The notes under the pieces: generated by a model
What the model saw: the letters and a program-made list of their open reading frames with translations, nothing else
Databases searched by the model: none
What the model was told of the DNA's origin: nothing
Origin: CAZMVY01 sp964617875
Lineage (GTDB): Bacteria; Planctomycetota; Phycisphaerae; UBA1845; PWPN01
Length of the DNA stretch: 45,931 nt
Reading direction: 5' to 3'
Assembly: GCA_964617875.1 (NCBI GenBank)
Contig: CAZUAI010000045.1
Location: forward strand, 1 to 45,931
Part shown: positions 16,628 to 24,722 of the stretch, piece by piece
How positions within the stretch are numbered: the first letter of the stretch is position 1
Layout: every line of letters starts with the position of its first letter
Made by a program: the position numbers and the translations under genes

Positions 16628-17668
16628 GTGCCCTTGCCGATTCTCTCCATTGCGTGCCTGCTTGCGGCCCAGGTGCCTCCACCGCCGCCGTTGCCCGCGC
16701 CGACGATTGCCCGTCAGCAGGTGACCTGCCCGGTTTGCGGCTACGCCTTCGAGGCATTTGCCGGCGTCGAGGAAGACGGGGCCGGCGGGGTAGACCGCGA
16801 CCTCTTCGCCCGGGCGATCGGACCGCAGCCGGAGTTTTATCGGGTCTCGACGTGTCCGGCGTGCCTCTACAGCGGCTACCTGACGGACTTCACGGCCGCC
16901 GGCGTGGTTCCGCCCGATGTGATCGCCAAGGTCCTGAAAAAACCGCGTCTGCCGCGTCCGGCGGGCGTTACGAAGGACACGGACCAGCGCTTCATCGACG
17001 CCCGTGACCGGTACGCACTGGCGATCACGTGCTATCAGTGGCGGCAGCGAAGTGACGAGGCGATCGCGTGGCTGCACCTGCGGGCATCCTGGGTCGTCCG
17101 CGATATGGCCGTGGTCGTGCCCCGAACCCCGAAGCTCGAGCGGATCCTGCTGTACGCACGCCGTTGGCACCCGGCACGTACACCGGGAACCAACCAGGCA
17201 GACGCCGAGATGGAAATGGTCACGCAGGCGGCCGCCGCGCTGGCCGAGGGCCGCTTCAGCCGCTACCAGGCCCCCTACGTACGGTTCTTTGTGGCGATGC
17301 TTCTGCGCAAACAGGGCGAAAACGAACAGGCCTCCCCGCTGCTCGAGGAACTGGCAGGAGAAACGCTCCTGGAAGAGCCGTTGCGCACGGCGGCCGGGCG
17401 GATGCTCGATTCCATCGCCGCGGAGCAGGCGCATCAGCGCGCGGCCGTGACGCATATGGAGCGGGCGCTGCTGGCCGAGCAGGTGGCACCGGCCAATCGT
17501 CCGGTGGCCATGTACATCACGGGCGAGTTGTGCCGTCGCCTCGGGCGCAATCGCGATGCCGTCCGGTGGCTCGACCGGGCGAGCGATTCGGGAAAACTCC
17601 CCACGGACCTCCGGCGATGGGCCCTGGAGCAGAAGGAGCTGGCCCAGGGCGGCGCCGATGGCCGCTGA
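16628..17668 (+). CDS. DUF2225 family protein
   Basis: 346 aa from a GTG at 16628. A hydrophobic N-terminus (residues 1-15) with a Pro-rich stretch after it may be a signal or anchor. Residues about 33-85 carry a zinc-ribbon pair, CPVCGYAFE and CPACLYSGY, the hallmark of DUF2225 (PF09986) as I know it. The rest (about 110-346) is helical and TPR-like: FVAMLLRKQGENEQASPLLEEL and LCRRLGRNRDAVRWLDRA. Members occur mainly in Firmicutes and some other phyla and have no proven function. It follows the M28 gene on the same strand but probably has its own leaderless promoter. Longer than the usual roughly 230 aa because of the TPR-like region. Confidence 0.78.
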   Translation: MPLPILSIACLLAAQVPPPPPLPAPTIARQQVTCPVCGYAFEAFAGVEEDGAGGVDRDLFARAIGPQPEFYRVSTCPACLYSGYLTDFTAAGVVPPDVIAKVLKKPRLPRPAGVTKDTDQRFIDARDRYALAITCYQWRQRSDEAIAWLHLRASWVVRDMAVVVPRTPKLERILLYARRWHPARTPGTNQADAEMEMVTQAAAALAEGRFSRYQAPYVRFFVAMLLRKQGENEQASPLLEELAGETLLEEPLRTAAGRMLDSIAAEQAHQRAAVTHMERALLAEQVAPANRPVAMYITGELCRRLGRNRDAVRWLDRASDSGKLPTDLRRWALEQKELAQGGADGR

Positions 17669-17869
17669 TGGTTCGCCGAACGGGTTCGTCCCGCGCAAGG
17701 CCCGATTCGGTGCAAACCCTGCGTATCAACGCTGCTGTGTGCGTCCTTATCGGCGGCGGTCAATCACGACCGCGGATGCGCCGATATTATCGCCCCGGTG
17801 CATGCCCGCGATGGCTCGCGCTCCGCGCAGGAAAAGTGCGCAGAACCGCGAAAGTTGACACATTTCCCA

Positions 17870-17898
17870 TTGACAAGAAGGCGATTGCCTGATAGAAA
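17870..17898 (+). promoter_or_regulatory. sigma70-like promoter with tandem TTGACA boxes
   Basis: TTGACA (17870-17875), a 17-bp spacer and TAGAAA (17893-17898) form a plausible promoter for the DUF2203 gene starting at 17958. A second perfect TTGACA lies at 17855-17860, exactly 15 nt upstream, in an unusually A/T-rich patch of this GC-rich window. The 289-bp gap from 17669 otherwise shows nothing coding. Confidence 0.55.
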
Positions 17899-17957
17899 CA
17901 ACGAGAAGAGCGAGCCAGAGCGGGGCACAATCAGCGCGGACGGGAGCCTCAGTCGTC

Positions 17958-18401
17958 ATGGATGCGTTCAAGGCTGTTACGTCAAAGGCGGGCAAGGAGT
18001 TCAAGGGCCGGAAGGTCTTCACCGTGGAGTCGGCGCAACGCGCCCTCCCGCTGGTTCGACGCATCGTCATCGACGTCGTCAACCAGTACTGCCGCCTCGT
18101 CGAGGTGCAGAAGCAGTACCAGATCCTCTTGCGCCAGGGACCGTCCGAGGCGCTCGAGACCGCGCGCGACCAGCGGCAGGAGGTCGCCGGCCGTCTCAGC
18201 GAGCTGACCGACGAACTCGAGCTGATCGGCTGCGAACTGAAAGACTACGAGCGAGGCCTCATCGACTTTCCCTCCGTCATCGACGGCCGCGAAGTCTATC
18301 TCTGCTGGCGGCTGGGCGAGGACACGGTCGGCTTCTGGCACGAGCTTATGGACGGCTTCGCCGGCCGCCGGCCGCTGCCGATCCGGCGCGCGGTTCGATA
18401 A
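17958..18401 (+). CDS. DUF2203 family protein
   Basis: 147 aa, matching the family's usual length. DUF2203 (PF09969) signatures are visible: FTVESAQRALPLVRRIVIDV near the N-terminus, a long central helix with heptad-like spacing (LSELTDELELIGCELKDYERG) and the C-terminal GLIDFPSVIDGREVYLCWRLGEDTVGFWHE. The C-terminal DFP...LCWRxGE...FWH core is the most diagnostic part. The protein looks cytoplasmic, with no signal or membrane segment. Function is unknown in the family. It stands behind its own promoter-like sequence and is convergent with the S1C protease gene, 42 nt away. Confidence 0.85.
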   Translation: MDAFKAVTSKAGKEFKGRKVFTVESAQRALPLVRRIVIDVVNQYCRLVEVQKQYQILLRQGPSEALETARDQRQEVAGRLSELTDELELIGCELKDYERGLIDFPSVIDGREVYLCWRLGEDTVGFWHELMDGFAGRRPLPIRRAVR

Positions 18402-18443
18402 CCCGACGTTTCCGGTCGCAGTCCGGCGGGGTTCGGGGCACGG

Positions 18444-19940
18444 CTACCTCTTCTCCATCACGTCACGCAGATCGTCCGAATACGGTTGGCGGATGCCGTT
18501 GTCCGTCAGGATTTCCTCCGCCGCGGCCGTGATCTCCGCCCGGCGAAAGACCAGCGTCTCCGCCCGACGGTCCTGAAACTTGAAGACCACGTACGTGCCT
18601 GTGGCGTCCCGGAGCGTCTCGGCCAGGTGACGCAGGTTCCGGATCCGCACGCCGTTGACCTCCCCGACGACGCATGTCACGGGGTCGCCGTAACCCTTCG
18701 AGATCCTGTGCGGCAGCAGCGGCGAGGCCACGATGACCAGCTCCTCGCCCTCGAACGCGACGCGGTCGCTGTAGCGCGCGATCATCGGGCTCTGGTGAAG
18801 CCACATGAGGGAGCGCGTCTTCTCGCCGGCGACCGCGAAATACTCCGCTGTCGCGGGCGAAAACACGAGCGGTCCGTAGATGAAATAGCGGGGATACGCG
18901 GTCTCCAGAGGGGCGATGAGGTCAGCCCGCCGGACGTTCAGCGGCAGGTCGATCTTCTGCGCCTTCCCGTCGCGCAGGATCGTCAGGCCCACCGTGCCGC
19001 CTCTGGCTTCCTGCTGCACCAGGTAGCGGAAGTCAAACGACCGGTCCTCGCGCACGCGGACCTTGCCGTCGCTCTCCACGCGGTGCTCGCCCACGCGGGT
19101 GATGACGTCCCACTCCTTCAACGGATACGCGGCATCCGTCAGGTACGGCTCCCGCACCATCACCCCGCCCGCGTCCTTCGGCAGCCCCAGCTTCGCACGG
19201 AGTGATTCGTTCTCCGTCGTCTGGACGCCGTCGCGAAACGCCGGCTTGCCGTCGTACTTGCCGTCCGCGATGTCCGCCAGGAACGTGCGGATCTCCTCGA
19301 CGGGGATCAGGTAGCCGATGTTCTCCGCCTGCGCGATGCGGCTGAAGACCAGGCCGACGACGCGATCCCGGGAAACGGCCGGGCCGCCGCTGTTGCCGGG
19401 GTTGAGCGCGGCATCCACCTGGATGCGGAGCCCCATCGTGTTGTAGTTGTAGCCCTCGAACTCGACGCGCGACACGACGCCTTCCGTAACCGACAGCTCG
19501 GTGCCGCCGATCGGATAGCCGTAGACGTTGACCTTGTCCTTCAGGGCCGGCAGCGGGTCGGCCATCGGCAGGGCGGGCCGCCCGGCGAAGAACGCCTCGT
19601 CCTCCGGTTGCAGGACGGCAAGGTCGATCCCGGGGGCGATCGCGGCGACCTTGGCCGCTACCTTATCGGGCGACTGGTAGCCCTGGACGTAAACCTGACT
19701 CGCGTACGTCACGACGTGGGCGTTGGTGAGAATCCGCTTGCCGTCGATGACGATGCCCGTGCCCCCCTGCTCCGCCGCCGGCTGCTTGATCCACGGGCGG
19801 ATCACGTCGGGCCCGCGCCGCGTCGCGAGGACCTTCACGACCGAGGGTCGGATCGCATCGTCCGCCCGCGCGGGAATCGACGACCACAGGAACAGACAGG
19901 CAACAAGGGCGCAGAAGCGCCGGATATCGGCTGACGTCAC
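18444..19940 (-). CDS. Exported S1C (DegP/HtrA-type) serine protease with PDZ-like domains
   Basis: 498 aa from a GTG at 19940, chosen because GGAGG sits 7 nt upstream; the frame runs on to 20015 without support. Residues 8-26 form a signal peptide (CALVACLFLWSSIPARA). The trypsin-like domain has the catalytic triad H75 (LTNAHVV), D106 (GIDLAVL) and S184 (LNPGNSGGP). The region from about residue 275 contains two PDZ-like stretches, one with VREDRSFDFRYLVQQEARG and a second containing VVGEVNGVRIRNLRHLAETL. The architecture resembles plant Deg-type or bacterial S1C proteases of periplasmic protein quality control. It is convergent with the DUF2203 gene and lies 240 bp from the SOD gene on the same strand. 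That gap shows no coding region. Confidence 0.9.
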   Translation of the reverse strand: MTSADIRRFCALVACLFLWSSIPARADDAIRPSVVKVLATRRGPDVIRPWIKQPAAEQGGTGIVIDGKRILTNAHVVTYASQVYVQGYQSPDKVAAKVAAIAPGIDLAVLQPEDEAFFAGRPALPMADPLPALKDKVNVYGYPIGGTELSVTEGVVSRVEFEGYNYNTMGLRIQVDAALNPGNSGGPAVSRDRVVGLVFSRIAQAENIGYLIPVEEIRTFLADIADGKYDGKPAFRDGVQTTENESLRAKLGLPKDAGGVMVREPYLTDAAYPLKEWDVITRVGEHRVESDGKVRVREDRSFDFRYLVQQEARGGTVGLTILRDGKAQKIDLPLNVRRADLIAPLETAYPRYFIYGPLVFSPATAEYFAVAGEKTRSLMWLHQSPMIARYSDRVAFEGEELVIVASPLLPHRISKGYGDPVTCVVGEVNGVRIRNLRHLAETLRDATGTYVVFKFQDRRAETLVFRRAEITAAAEEILTDNGIRQPYSDDLRDVMEKR

Positions 19941-20180
19941 GTTGAATCCTCCGCGGGCCAGGGCCCTGGTTCGTTCATTCGCCGGGCTTGTATCCGCGAA
20001 GGGGCTTTCGAGCAAGCGGGCGGATGTACGGAAGGGGTCTGGAGCCCTGGCCGGCCCGGCGGCGCAGCCCGTCCACAGGAGTGATACGCGCGGATGCGTT
20101 CAGGCCCTGACGGGGAAACGTTCCGGAACTCCTGCTCGCGCGCCGGGGCCGGCTGAGCGCCCCGTACGCCACGACCCGAG

Positions 20181-20912
20181 TCAGCGACCCTTCCGGGCCG
20201 TTTCGTACAGGTCCGCGACCCGGTCCCAGTTGACCACGTTCCACCAGGCGGCGATGTAGTCCGGCCGTCGGTTCTGGTACTTCAGATAGTAGGCGTGCTC
20301 CCAGACATCCAGGGCGAGAACCGGCGCGAGCCCTTTCGACAGCGGCGAGTCCTGGTTCGCCGACGGCTGGATCCGCAAAGCGCCCTTGTCGTCCACCACG
20401 AGCCAGGCCCACCCGCTCCCGAATTGCTTGATCGCCGCCTGGCTGAACTCGTCCTTGAATTTCGCGAAACCGCCGAATGTCGAGCGGATCGCATCGGCCA
20501 GAGGTCCATGGGGCTCGCCGCCCTTCTTCGGCCCCATGATCTCCCAGAACAGCACATGGTTGGCGTGCCCGCCGCCGTTGTTGATCACCGCCTGCCGGAT
20601 GGCCTCGGGAACGTCCTGGATGTGCGCCAGGATGTCTTCCACGGTCCGGGAGGCCAGGTTCGGATGGCCTTCGAGGGCCTTGTTCAGGTTCGTCACGTAC
20701 GCCTGGTGGTGCTTCGAGTGATGGATTTCCATCGTCCGGGCGTCGATGTGGGGCTCGAGGGCGTCGTAGGAGTACGGGAGCTTCGGCAATACGAATCCCG
20801 ACGAGGCCCCGGCGGCCTCTGCGGCCCGGGCGTTCTTCGCTACGAGTCCTGATGCGGCGGCCAGCCCCCCGATCGCGGCCAGATCCCGGATGAATTCGCG
20901 ACGCGTTGTCAT
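20181..20912 (-). CDS. sodA: Tat-exported Mn-type superoxide dismutase
   Basis: 243 aa from the ATG at 20912, where AGGAG is 7 nt upstream; the earlier ATG at 20936 has no such site. Converts superoxide to oxygen and hydrogen peroxide. Metal ligands are H64 (MEIHHSKHH), H119 (GGHANHVLFW), D202 and H206 (DVWEHAYYL). The SANQDSP segment places the second-shell glutamine (Q187) as in Mn-type enzymes, rather than the Fe-type layout. Residues 1-31 are a twin-arginine signal, TTRREFIRDL then a hydrophobic AAIGGLAAASGL and ARA cleavage site, so it acts outside the cytoplasm after folding. Few Mn-SODs use Tat; planctomycete enzymes with RR motifs are known in other families. The 5' region contains a long palindrome and a candidate promoter. 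Confidence 0.92.
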   Translation of the reverse strand: MTTRREFIRDLAAIGGLAAASGLVAKNARAAEAAGASSGFVLPKLPYSYDALEPHIDARTMEIHHSKHHQAYVTNLNKALEGHPNLASRTVEDILAHIQDVPEAIRQAVINNGGGHANHVLFWEIMGPKKGGEPHGPLADAIRSTFGGFAKFKDEFSQAAIKQFGSGWAWLVVDDKGALRIQPSANQDSPLSKGLAPVLALDVWEHAYYLKYQNRRPDYIAAWWNVVNWDRVADLYETARKGR

Positions 20913-20954
20913 GGGTCGGCTCCTGTCTCGATTCATAAGCCCACTGGAGCATCC

Positions 20955-20987
20955 GGCGGGAAGCCGATACCATATCGGCCGTCCGCC
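20955..20987. repeat. Nested palindrome in the SOD 5' leader
   Basis: Inner arms GCCGATA (20963-20969) and TATCGGC (20973-20979) flank CCA; outer arms GGCGG (20955-20959) and CCGCC (20983-20987) add a second matched pair after 3-nt gaps. All 12 base pairs are perfect. It lies between the predicted SOD transcription start (about 20998) and the ribosome site, and also about 70 bp upstream of the epimerase start, so it could be an operator or a leader hairpin. Confidence 0.55.
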
Positions 20988-21004
20988 GTCGGAGTACTCG
21001 CTCT

Positions 21005-21032
21005 AGGATAGCGCGCTGCGACGCCGAGTCAA
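21005..21032 (-). promoter_or_regulatory. Candidate SOD promoter
   Basis: On the minus strand, TTGACT (21032-21027), a 16-bp spacer and TATCCT (21010-21005) resemble -35 and -10 boxes. A transcription start near 20998 would give a leader of about 85 nt that includes the nested palindrome. Confidence 0.45.
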
Positions 21033-21059
21033 GGAAAAACGAGCCAGGAGAACCACCCC

Positions 21060-22100
21060 GTGAAACTGTCATGGCACCGACGGATTCTGCACCTGCGGCA
21101 CCCGTTCAACATCGCCCGCATGACACAGACGAGCAACACCGAGAAAGAGGTGCTGCTGCTGCAGATCGACCACGGGGGGCATGTCGGTTGGGGCCAGGCG
21201 GCGCCGATCAGCTACTACCACCAGTCTCTGGACTCGGCCGAGGCGGCGTTCAAGCGCGTGGCCAACCGATTGGGCACGTCGCCGTTCCGCCTCGAGGAGA
21301 TCCACGCCACGCTGTGGCGCGAGATCGGCGATCAGTCCGCGGCCATCGCGGCGATCGACGGGGCGCTGCACGACCTGATCGGCAAGCTCCTCGGCGTGCC
21401 CGTGTGGAAGCTGTTCGGGCTGAGCCCGGAGAAGGCCCCGCCGACGTCCTTCACGATCGGCATTGACGACATGGAGACCGTGACGCGCAAGATCCGCGAG
21501 GCGGAGGAGTACCCCATCCTGAAGATCAAGGTCGGCACGAAGGACGACGAGACGCTCCTGCGGACGGTCCGCGAGGCCGCGCCGCGCAAGACGCTCCGCG
21601 TTGATGCCAACTGCGGCTGGACGCCGGATAACGCCATCGAAGAGATGCGCCGGGCCGTCCGTTTCAACGTCGAGTTCATCGAGCAGCCGATCCCGCCGGG
21701 CGACGCCGCCGCGATGCGGCGACTCCGCGCGGCAGGCATCGCTCCGCTGTATGCCGACGAGAGCTGCGTGAAGGAATCGGACGTGGCAGCCTGCGCGGGG
21801 CAGTTCGACGGCATCAACATCAAGCTGAGCAAGTGCGGCGGCATCCGCCCGGCGCTCCGCATGATCCATGTCGCCCGCGCCCTGGGGCTGAAGATCATGC
21901 TGGGGTGCATGGTGGAGACGTCGGTGGGCATCGCGGCCGCGGCGCACCTCGCGCCGCTGGTGGACCACGTGGATCTGGACGGGCACCTGCTGCTGGCCGA
22001 TGATCCCTTCGAGGGCATCGGCGGGGCGGGCGGCGTGCTGACGCTGACCGATAAACCGGGGCTGGGCGTCGTTGAGATGGGCGCACGACCGGCCCGGTAG
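21060..22100 (+). CDS. Enolase-superfamily dipeptide epimerase (L-Ala-D/L-Glu type)
   Basis: 346 aa from a GTG at 21060 with AGGAGA 8 nt upstream. Enolase-superfamily layout: an N-terminal capping domain, then a barrel with the KxK acid/base motif K155-I-K157 (ILKIKVGT), metal ligands D182 (VDANCGW), E208 (EQPIPPG) and D233 (YADES), the second catalytic lysine K255 (NIKLSKCGG), and a C-terminal DLDG (DxD) segment that in dipeptide epimerases binds the substrate amino group. These enzymes interconvert L-Ala-D-Glu and L-Ala-L-Glu during murein peptide recycling; other dipeptides are possible. It is divergent from the SOD gene and precedes a TPR gene. Planctomycetes have peptidoglycan, so a recycling role is plausible. 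Confidence 0.85.
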   Translation: MKLSWHRRILHLRHPFNIARMTQTSNTEKEVLLLQIDHGGHVGWGQAAPISYYHQSLDSAEAAFKRVANRLGTSPFRLEEIHATLWREIGDQSAAIAAIDGALHDLIGKLLGVPVWKLFGLSPEKAPPTSFTIGIDDMETVTRKIREAEEYPILKIKVGTKDDETLLRTVREAAPRKTLRVDANCGWTPDNAIEEMRRAVRFNVEFIEQPIPPGDAAAMRRLRAAGIAPLYADESCVKESDVAACAGQFDGINIKLSKCGGIRPALRMIHVARALGLKIMLGCMVETSVGIAAAAHLAPLVDHVDLDGHLLLADDPFEGIGGAGGVLTLTDKPGLGVVEMGARPAR

Positions 22101-22109
22101 TCCGCCGCG

Positions 22110-22138
22110 TTGCGTACGGCAAGAACGGGCCCTATAGT
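22110..22138 (+). promoter_or_regulatory. Candidate promoter of the downstream TPR gene
   Basis: TTGCGT (22110-22115), a 17-bp spacer and TATAGT (22133-22138). The -10 box lies inside an inverted repeat, ACGGGCC (22125-22131) and GGCCCGT (22146-22152), that could either bind a regulator or form the upstream gene's terminator hairpin. Confidence 0.4.
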
Positions 22139-22206
22139 GCGATCCGGCCCGTGCGCACGAACGGTCCGGGCCCTGGGGACGTAGGAAACAGCGGAGGTCC
22201 AGGCGG

Positions 22207-23484
22207 ATGAACAGTTCGAGACAGGGCAACGGCCCCCGGCGCCGGCCGGGCTGGGGCGCGGTCCTCGCCGGGGCAATCGTGGCGGCGCAGGCTATGGCGG
22301 TCCGGGGGCAGGCCACCGCGCCCGCGGCGACGGCCCCGACGGCAACGGCCCCGGCGGCGTCGCAGCCGGAGGGCGAGACGATTGACGGCCTGATGGAGGC
22401 GGCCCGGAAAGCCCTCCAGGCCAAACAGTTCGAGGCGGCCCAAGTCTACTTCACGCGCATTCTGAAACTGGAGCCGAAGAACATCCAGGCCCTCGCCGGA
22501 ATGGCCGCCGTGTTCACCAACCTCAAGAACCCCGCCGAGGCGTTCCGGTACGGGCTGGATGGGGCGGAGGCCGCCATCGAGGCGAAGCAGTACGCCGCGG
22601 CGGAACAACTGCTGCTCGACGCGCAGGCGATGGACCCGACCAACCCGCGCGTCTTCCTTGGCCTCGGCGCCGTGTACCTGGCGACCAACCGCGAAATGAA
22701 GGCCATCGAGGTCTACCGACGGTATCAGAAGACCGAGACAGGGCGGGGCGACTACCGCGGCTACCTCGCCATCGGCAAGCAGTATTACGCAAACCGGTAC
22801 TACCGGCAGGCGATCGCGTCGCTCAAGAGAGCGGACGAGTTGAACCCCCGCGACGCCGAGACGCTGCGCGCCCTGGCCTGGGCTCACCACGCCGCGCGCG
22901 AATTCGACGCGGCCGCGAAGGCCGCCGCCGCCGCCCTGAGCGTGAGCCCGGACGATCTCGAATCCGCCGCGACATACGCGGCCATCGTGAGCGAGGACCC
23001 GACGAGCGACGAAAAGAAGCAGCTGGAACAGTTGAACCTGGCCCGCGAAACGCTCACCAGGGCCCTGCAGGCCGCACGCCGCCGGTTCGAGGCCAAGCCC
23101 GACGACCCCAAGCTTCTCGATGCCATGGCCAAGTCCTGCAGAACGCTGGATTCCGTTCTCCAGAGGATCGCGGCCCGTGATCGGGCGAAAACAGACCCCG
23201 CCGTCATCCTGGAACGCGCCCGGGCCCTCCAGGAGGCGGCGGCCATCGAGCACGCCATGCAGCTCTACAAGGCGCTGGATCTGCTGGACGCGGCTGTGAA
23301 ACTGTGGCCGCGCAACGTGAGCGTGCTCCGGGAGCTGGCCTCCGTGCAGTCCCAGGTCAAGAAGACGGCCGCCGCTGCCGACACCTGCCGCGCGATTCTC
23401 GACATCAGCCCCGACGACGCCTTCGCCAAGAACCTGCTCCGGCAGCTCGGGCCGGCCTCAACCCAGCCACAGGCCCGCCCGTAA
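22207..23484 (+). CDS. Exported TPR protein
   Basis: 425 aa. GGAGGT 8 nt before the ATG supports the start. A signal-like segment (residues 15-35, GAVLAGAIVAAQAMAVRGQA) is followed by an Ala/Thr/Pro-rich linker (about 36-55), then TPR units across most of the protein: ARKALQAKQFEAAQVYFTRILKL, AGMAAVFTNLKNPAEAFRYG, GLGAVYLATNREMKAIEVY and LAWAHHAAREFDAAAKAAAA. A charged, coiled-coil-like stretch (about residues 260-330) interrupts the repeats before the last ones. Probably a periplasmic scaffold. It is separated from the epimerase by 106 nt that hold a promoter-like sequence, and is convergent with the AmrS gene. No substrate or partner can be inferred. Confidence 0.82.
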   Translation: MNSSRQGNGPRRRPGWGAVLAGAIVAAQAMAVRGQATAPAATAPTATAPAASQPEGETIDGLMEAARKALQAKQFEAAQVYFTRILKLEPKNIQALAGMAAVFTNLKNPAEAFRYGLDGAEAAIEAKQYAAAEQLLLDAQAMDPTNPRVFLGLGAVYLATNREMKAIEVYRRYQKTETGRGDYRGYLAIGKQYYANRYYRQAIASLKRADELNPRDAETLRALAWAHHAAREFDAAAKAAAAALSVSPDDLESAATYAAIVSEDPTSDEKKQLEQLNLARETLTRALQAARRRFEAKPDDPKLLDAMAKSCRTLDSVLQRIAARDRAKTDPAVILERARALQEAAAIEHAMQLYKALDLLDAAVKLWPRNVSVLRELASVQSQVKKTAAAADTCRAILDISPDDAFAKNLLRQLGPASTQPQARP

Positions 23485-23605
23485 TCCCCCGCGACCGCTT
23501 GTCACGACGACGGGGCCGCGCCGGAATACGGGCAGGACGTACGCCCACAACGCCCGGCAGGCGAGAAACTGCGCGCAGTGTGCGAGGCGAGCGGCTCGCC
23601 GCGCG

Positions 23606-24718
23606 TCAAATCCGCACCGCGCGGGGCACACCGGTGCCGTCGCTCGCCTTCGGCGCCGCCGCTTCCCACACGCCGGGGATGACTGTGCCGCAGTCGGGGC
23701 ATTTGTCGCCGTGCATCCGGTTCTCGCGGACGTAAAACCCCTGCCGGCGGATCAGCGTCGCGCCGCACTTCGGGCACGCCGTGTTCTCCAGGTCGCCCAC
23801 GCGACCGGCGATGTTGCCCGGATAGACGAACTTCAGCCCCGCGGCCTTGCCGATGCGGTGCGCCCGCAGCAGCGTATCCACCGACGTCGGCGGCGGCCCG
23901 GTCATCCTGTAATCCGGGTGAAACGCCGTGCAGTGCCAGGGGATGTCCGGCGAGACCGACGCGAGGAACTCCGCGATCTGCGTCAGTTCGTCGTCGCCGT
24001 CGTTGAACGTCGGCACGACCAGCGTCACCACCTCGACCCAGAAGCCCATCGTTTTCGCGAGGCGGATCGTATCGAGCACGGTCTGCAGGACGCCGCCGAG
24101 CCTGCGGTAATTGCGGTCGTCGAAGCACTTCAGGTCGATCTTGTACAGATCGACGTACGGCCGGAGGAACTCGAGGACTTCGGGCGTCGCGTTTCCGTTC
24201 GAAACGTAGCCGCAGACGATCCCGTGCGGCCGTGCCGGCTTGAACACCTCGACGGCCCAGTCGCTCGTGATCAGCGGCTCGTTGTACGTGCTGACCATGA
24301 CGGGCGTCGCGTGCTGCACGGCCAGTTGCACGATCTGCTCCGCCGTGCAGAACCGCGGCGTCGTGACGGCCTCGTCGTCGCGCAGCACCTGGCTCGAGAT
24401 CCAGTTCTGGCAGTAACTGCAGTGGAAGTCGCATCCCAGCATGCCGAACGACATCGCGTCGCGCCCGGGAAAGGCGTGGTAGAACGGCTTCTTTTCAATC
24501 GGATCGACCGCCAGCCCGGCGACGTAGCCGGCGGGGACGCGCAGCTCGCCGCCCCGGTTGAACCGGACGCGGCAGACGCCCGCCTTGCCCTCGTGGACGA
24601 GACACCGGTGCCCGCACGCCAGACAGCAGATGCCCTCCCCCTCCTGCCGCACCAGCGCCGGCGCCGCCGCCATCGTGTGCCGGCTCAGCAGTTCCTTGAG
24701 CGAAATGGTTGACGACAT
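23606..24718 (-). CDS. amrS: AmmeMemoRadiSam-system radical SAM enzyme AmrS
   Basis: 370 aa from the ATG at 24718, 4 nt after the sulfatase stop codon, with AGGTGA overlapping that stop as ribosome site. The radical SAM [4Fe-4S] motif is C96-x3-C100-x2-C103 in GMLGCDFHCSYCQNWISSQ, the form typical of AmrS rather than of anaerobic sulfatase-maturing enzymes. An N-terminal cysteine cluster (CCLACGHRC and GVC, residues 31-49) and a C-terminal zinc-ribbon-like CPKCG/CPDCG pair also fit the family. The central STYNEPL, SNGNATPEV and DLYKIDLKCFDDRNYRRLGG stretches are family landmarks. AmrS normally travels with AmrA and AmrB (MEMO-like); neither is in this window. The substrate is unknown. Here it is the last gene of a tightly packed mreD-sulfatase-amrS unit. 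Confidence 0.92.
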   Translation of the reverse strand: MSSTISLKELLSRHTMAAAPALVRQEGEGICCLACGHRCLVHEGKAGVCRVRFNRGGELRVPAGYVAGLAVDPIEKKPFYHAFPGRDAMSFGMLGCDFHCSYCQNWISSQVLRDDEAVTTPRFCTAEQIVQLAVQHATPVMVSTYNEPLITSDWAVEVFKPARPHGIVCGYVSNGNATPEVLEFLRPYVDLYKIDLKCFDDRNYRRLGGVLQTVLDTIRLAKTMGFWVEVVTLVVPTFNDGDDELTQIAEFLASVSPDIPWHCTAFHPDYRMTGPPPTSVDTLLRAHRIGKAAGLKFVYPGNIAGRVGDLENTACPKCGATLIRRQGFYVRENRMHGDKCPDCGTVIPGVWEAAAPKASDGTGVPRAVRI

Positions 24719-24722
24719 CGCT

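Noticed and set aside
23587..23601. Small hairpin GGCGAG-CGG-CTCGCC between convergent TPR and AmrS genes as terminator
   Set aside because: The stem is only 6 bp and no T tract follows on either strand; too weak to call.
23606..24718. Anaerobic sulfatase-maturing enzyme instead of AmrS
   Set aside because: It has the GCxxHCxYCQNW context and terminal ribbons of AmrS, and no SPASM-type cysteine set at the C-terminus.
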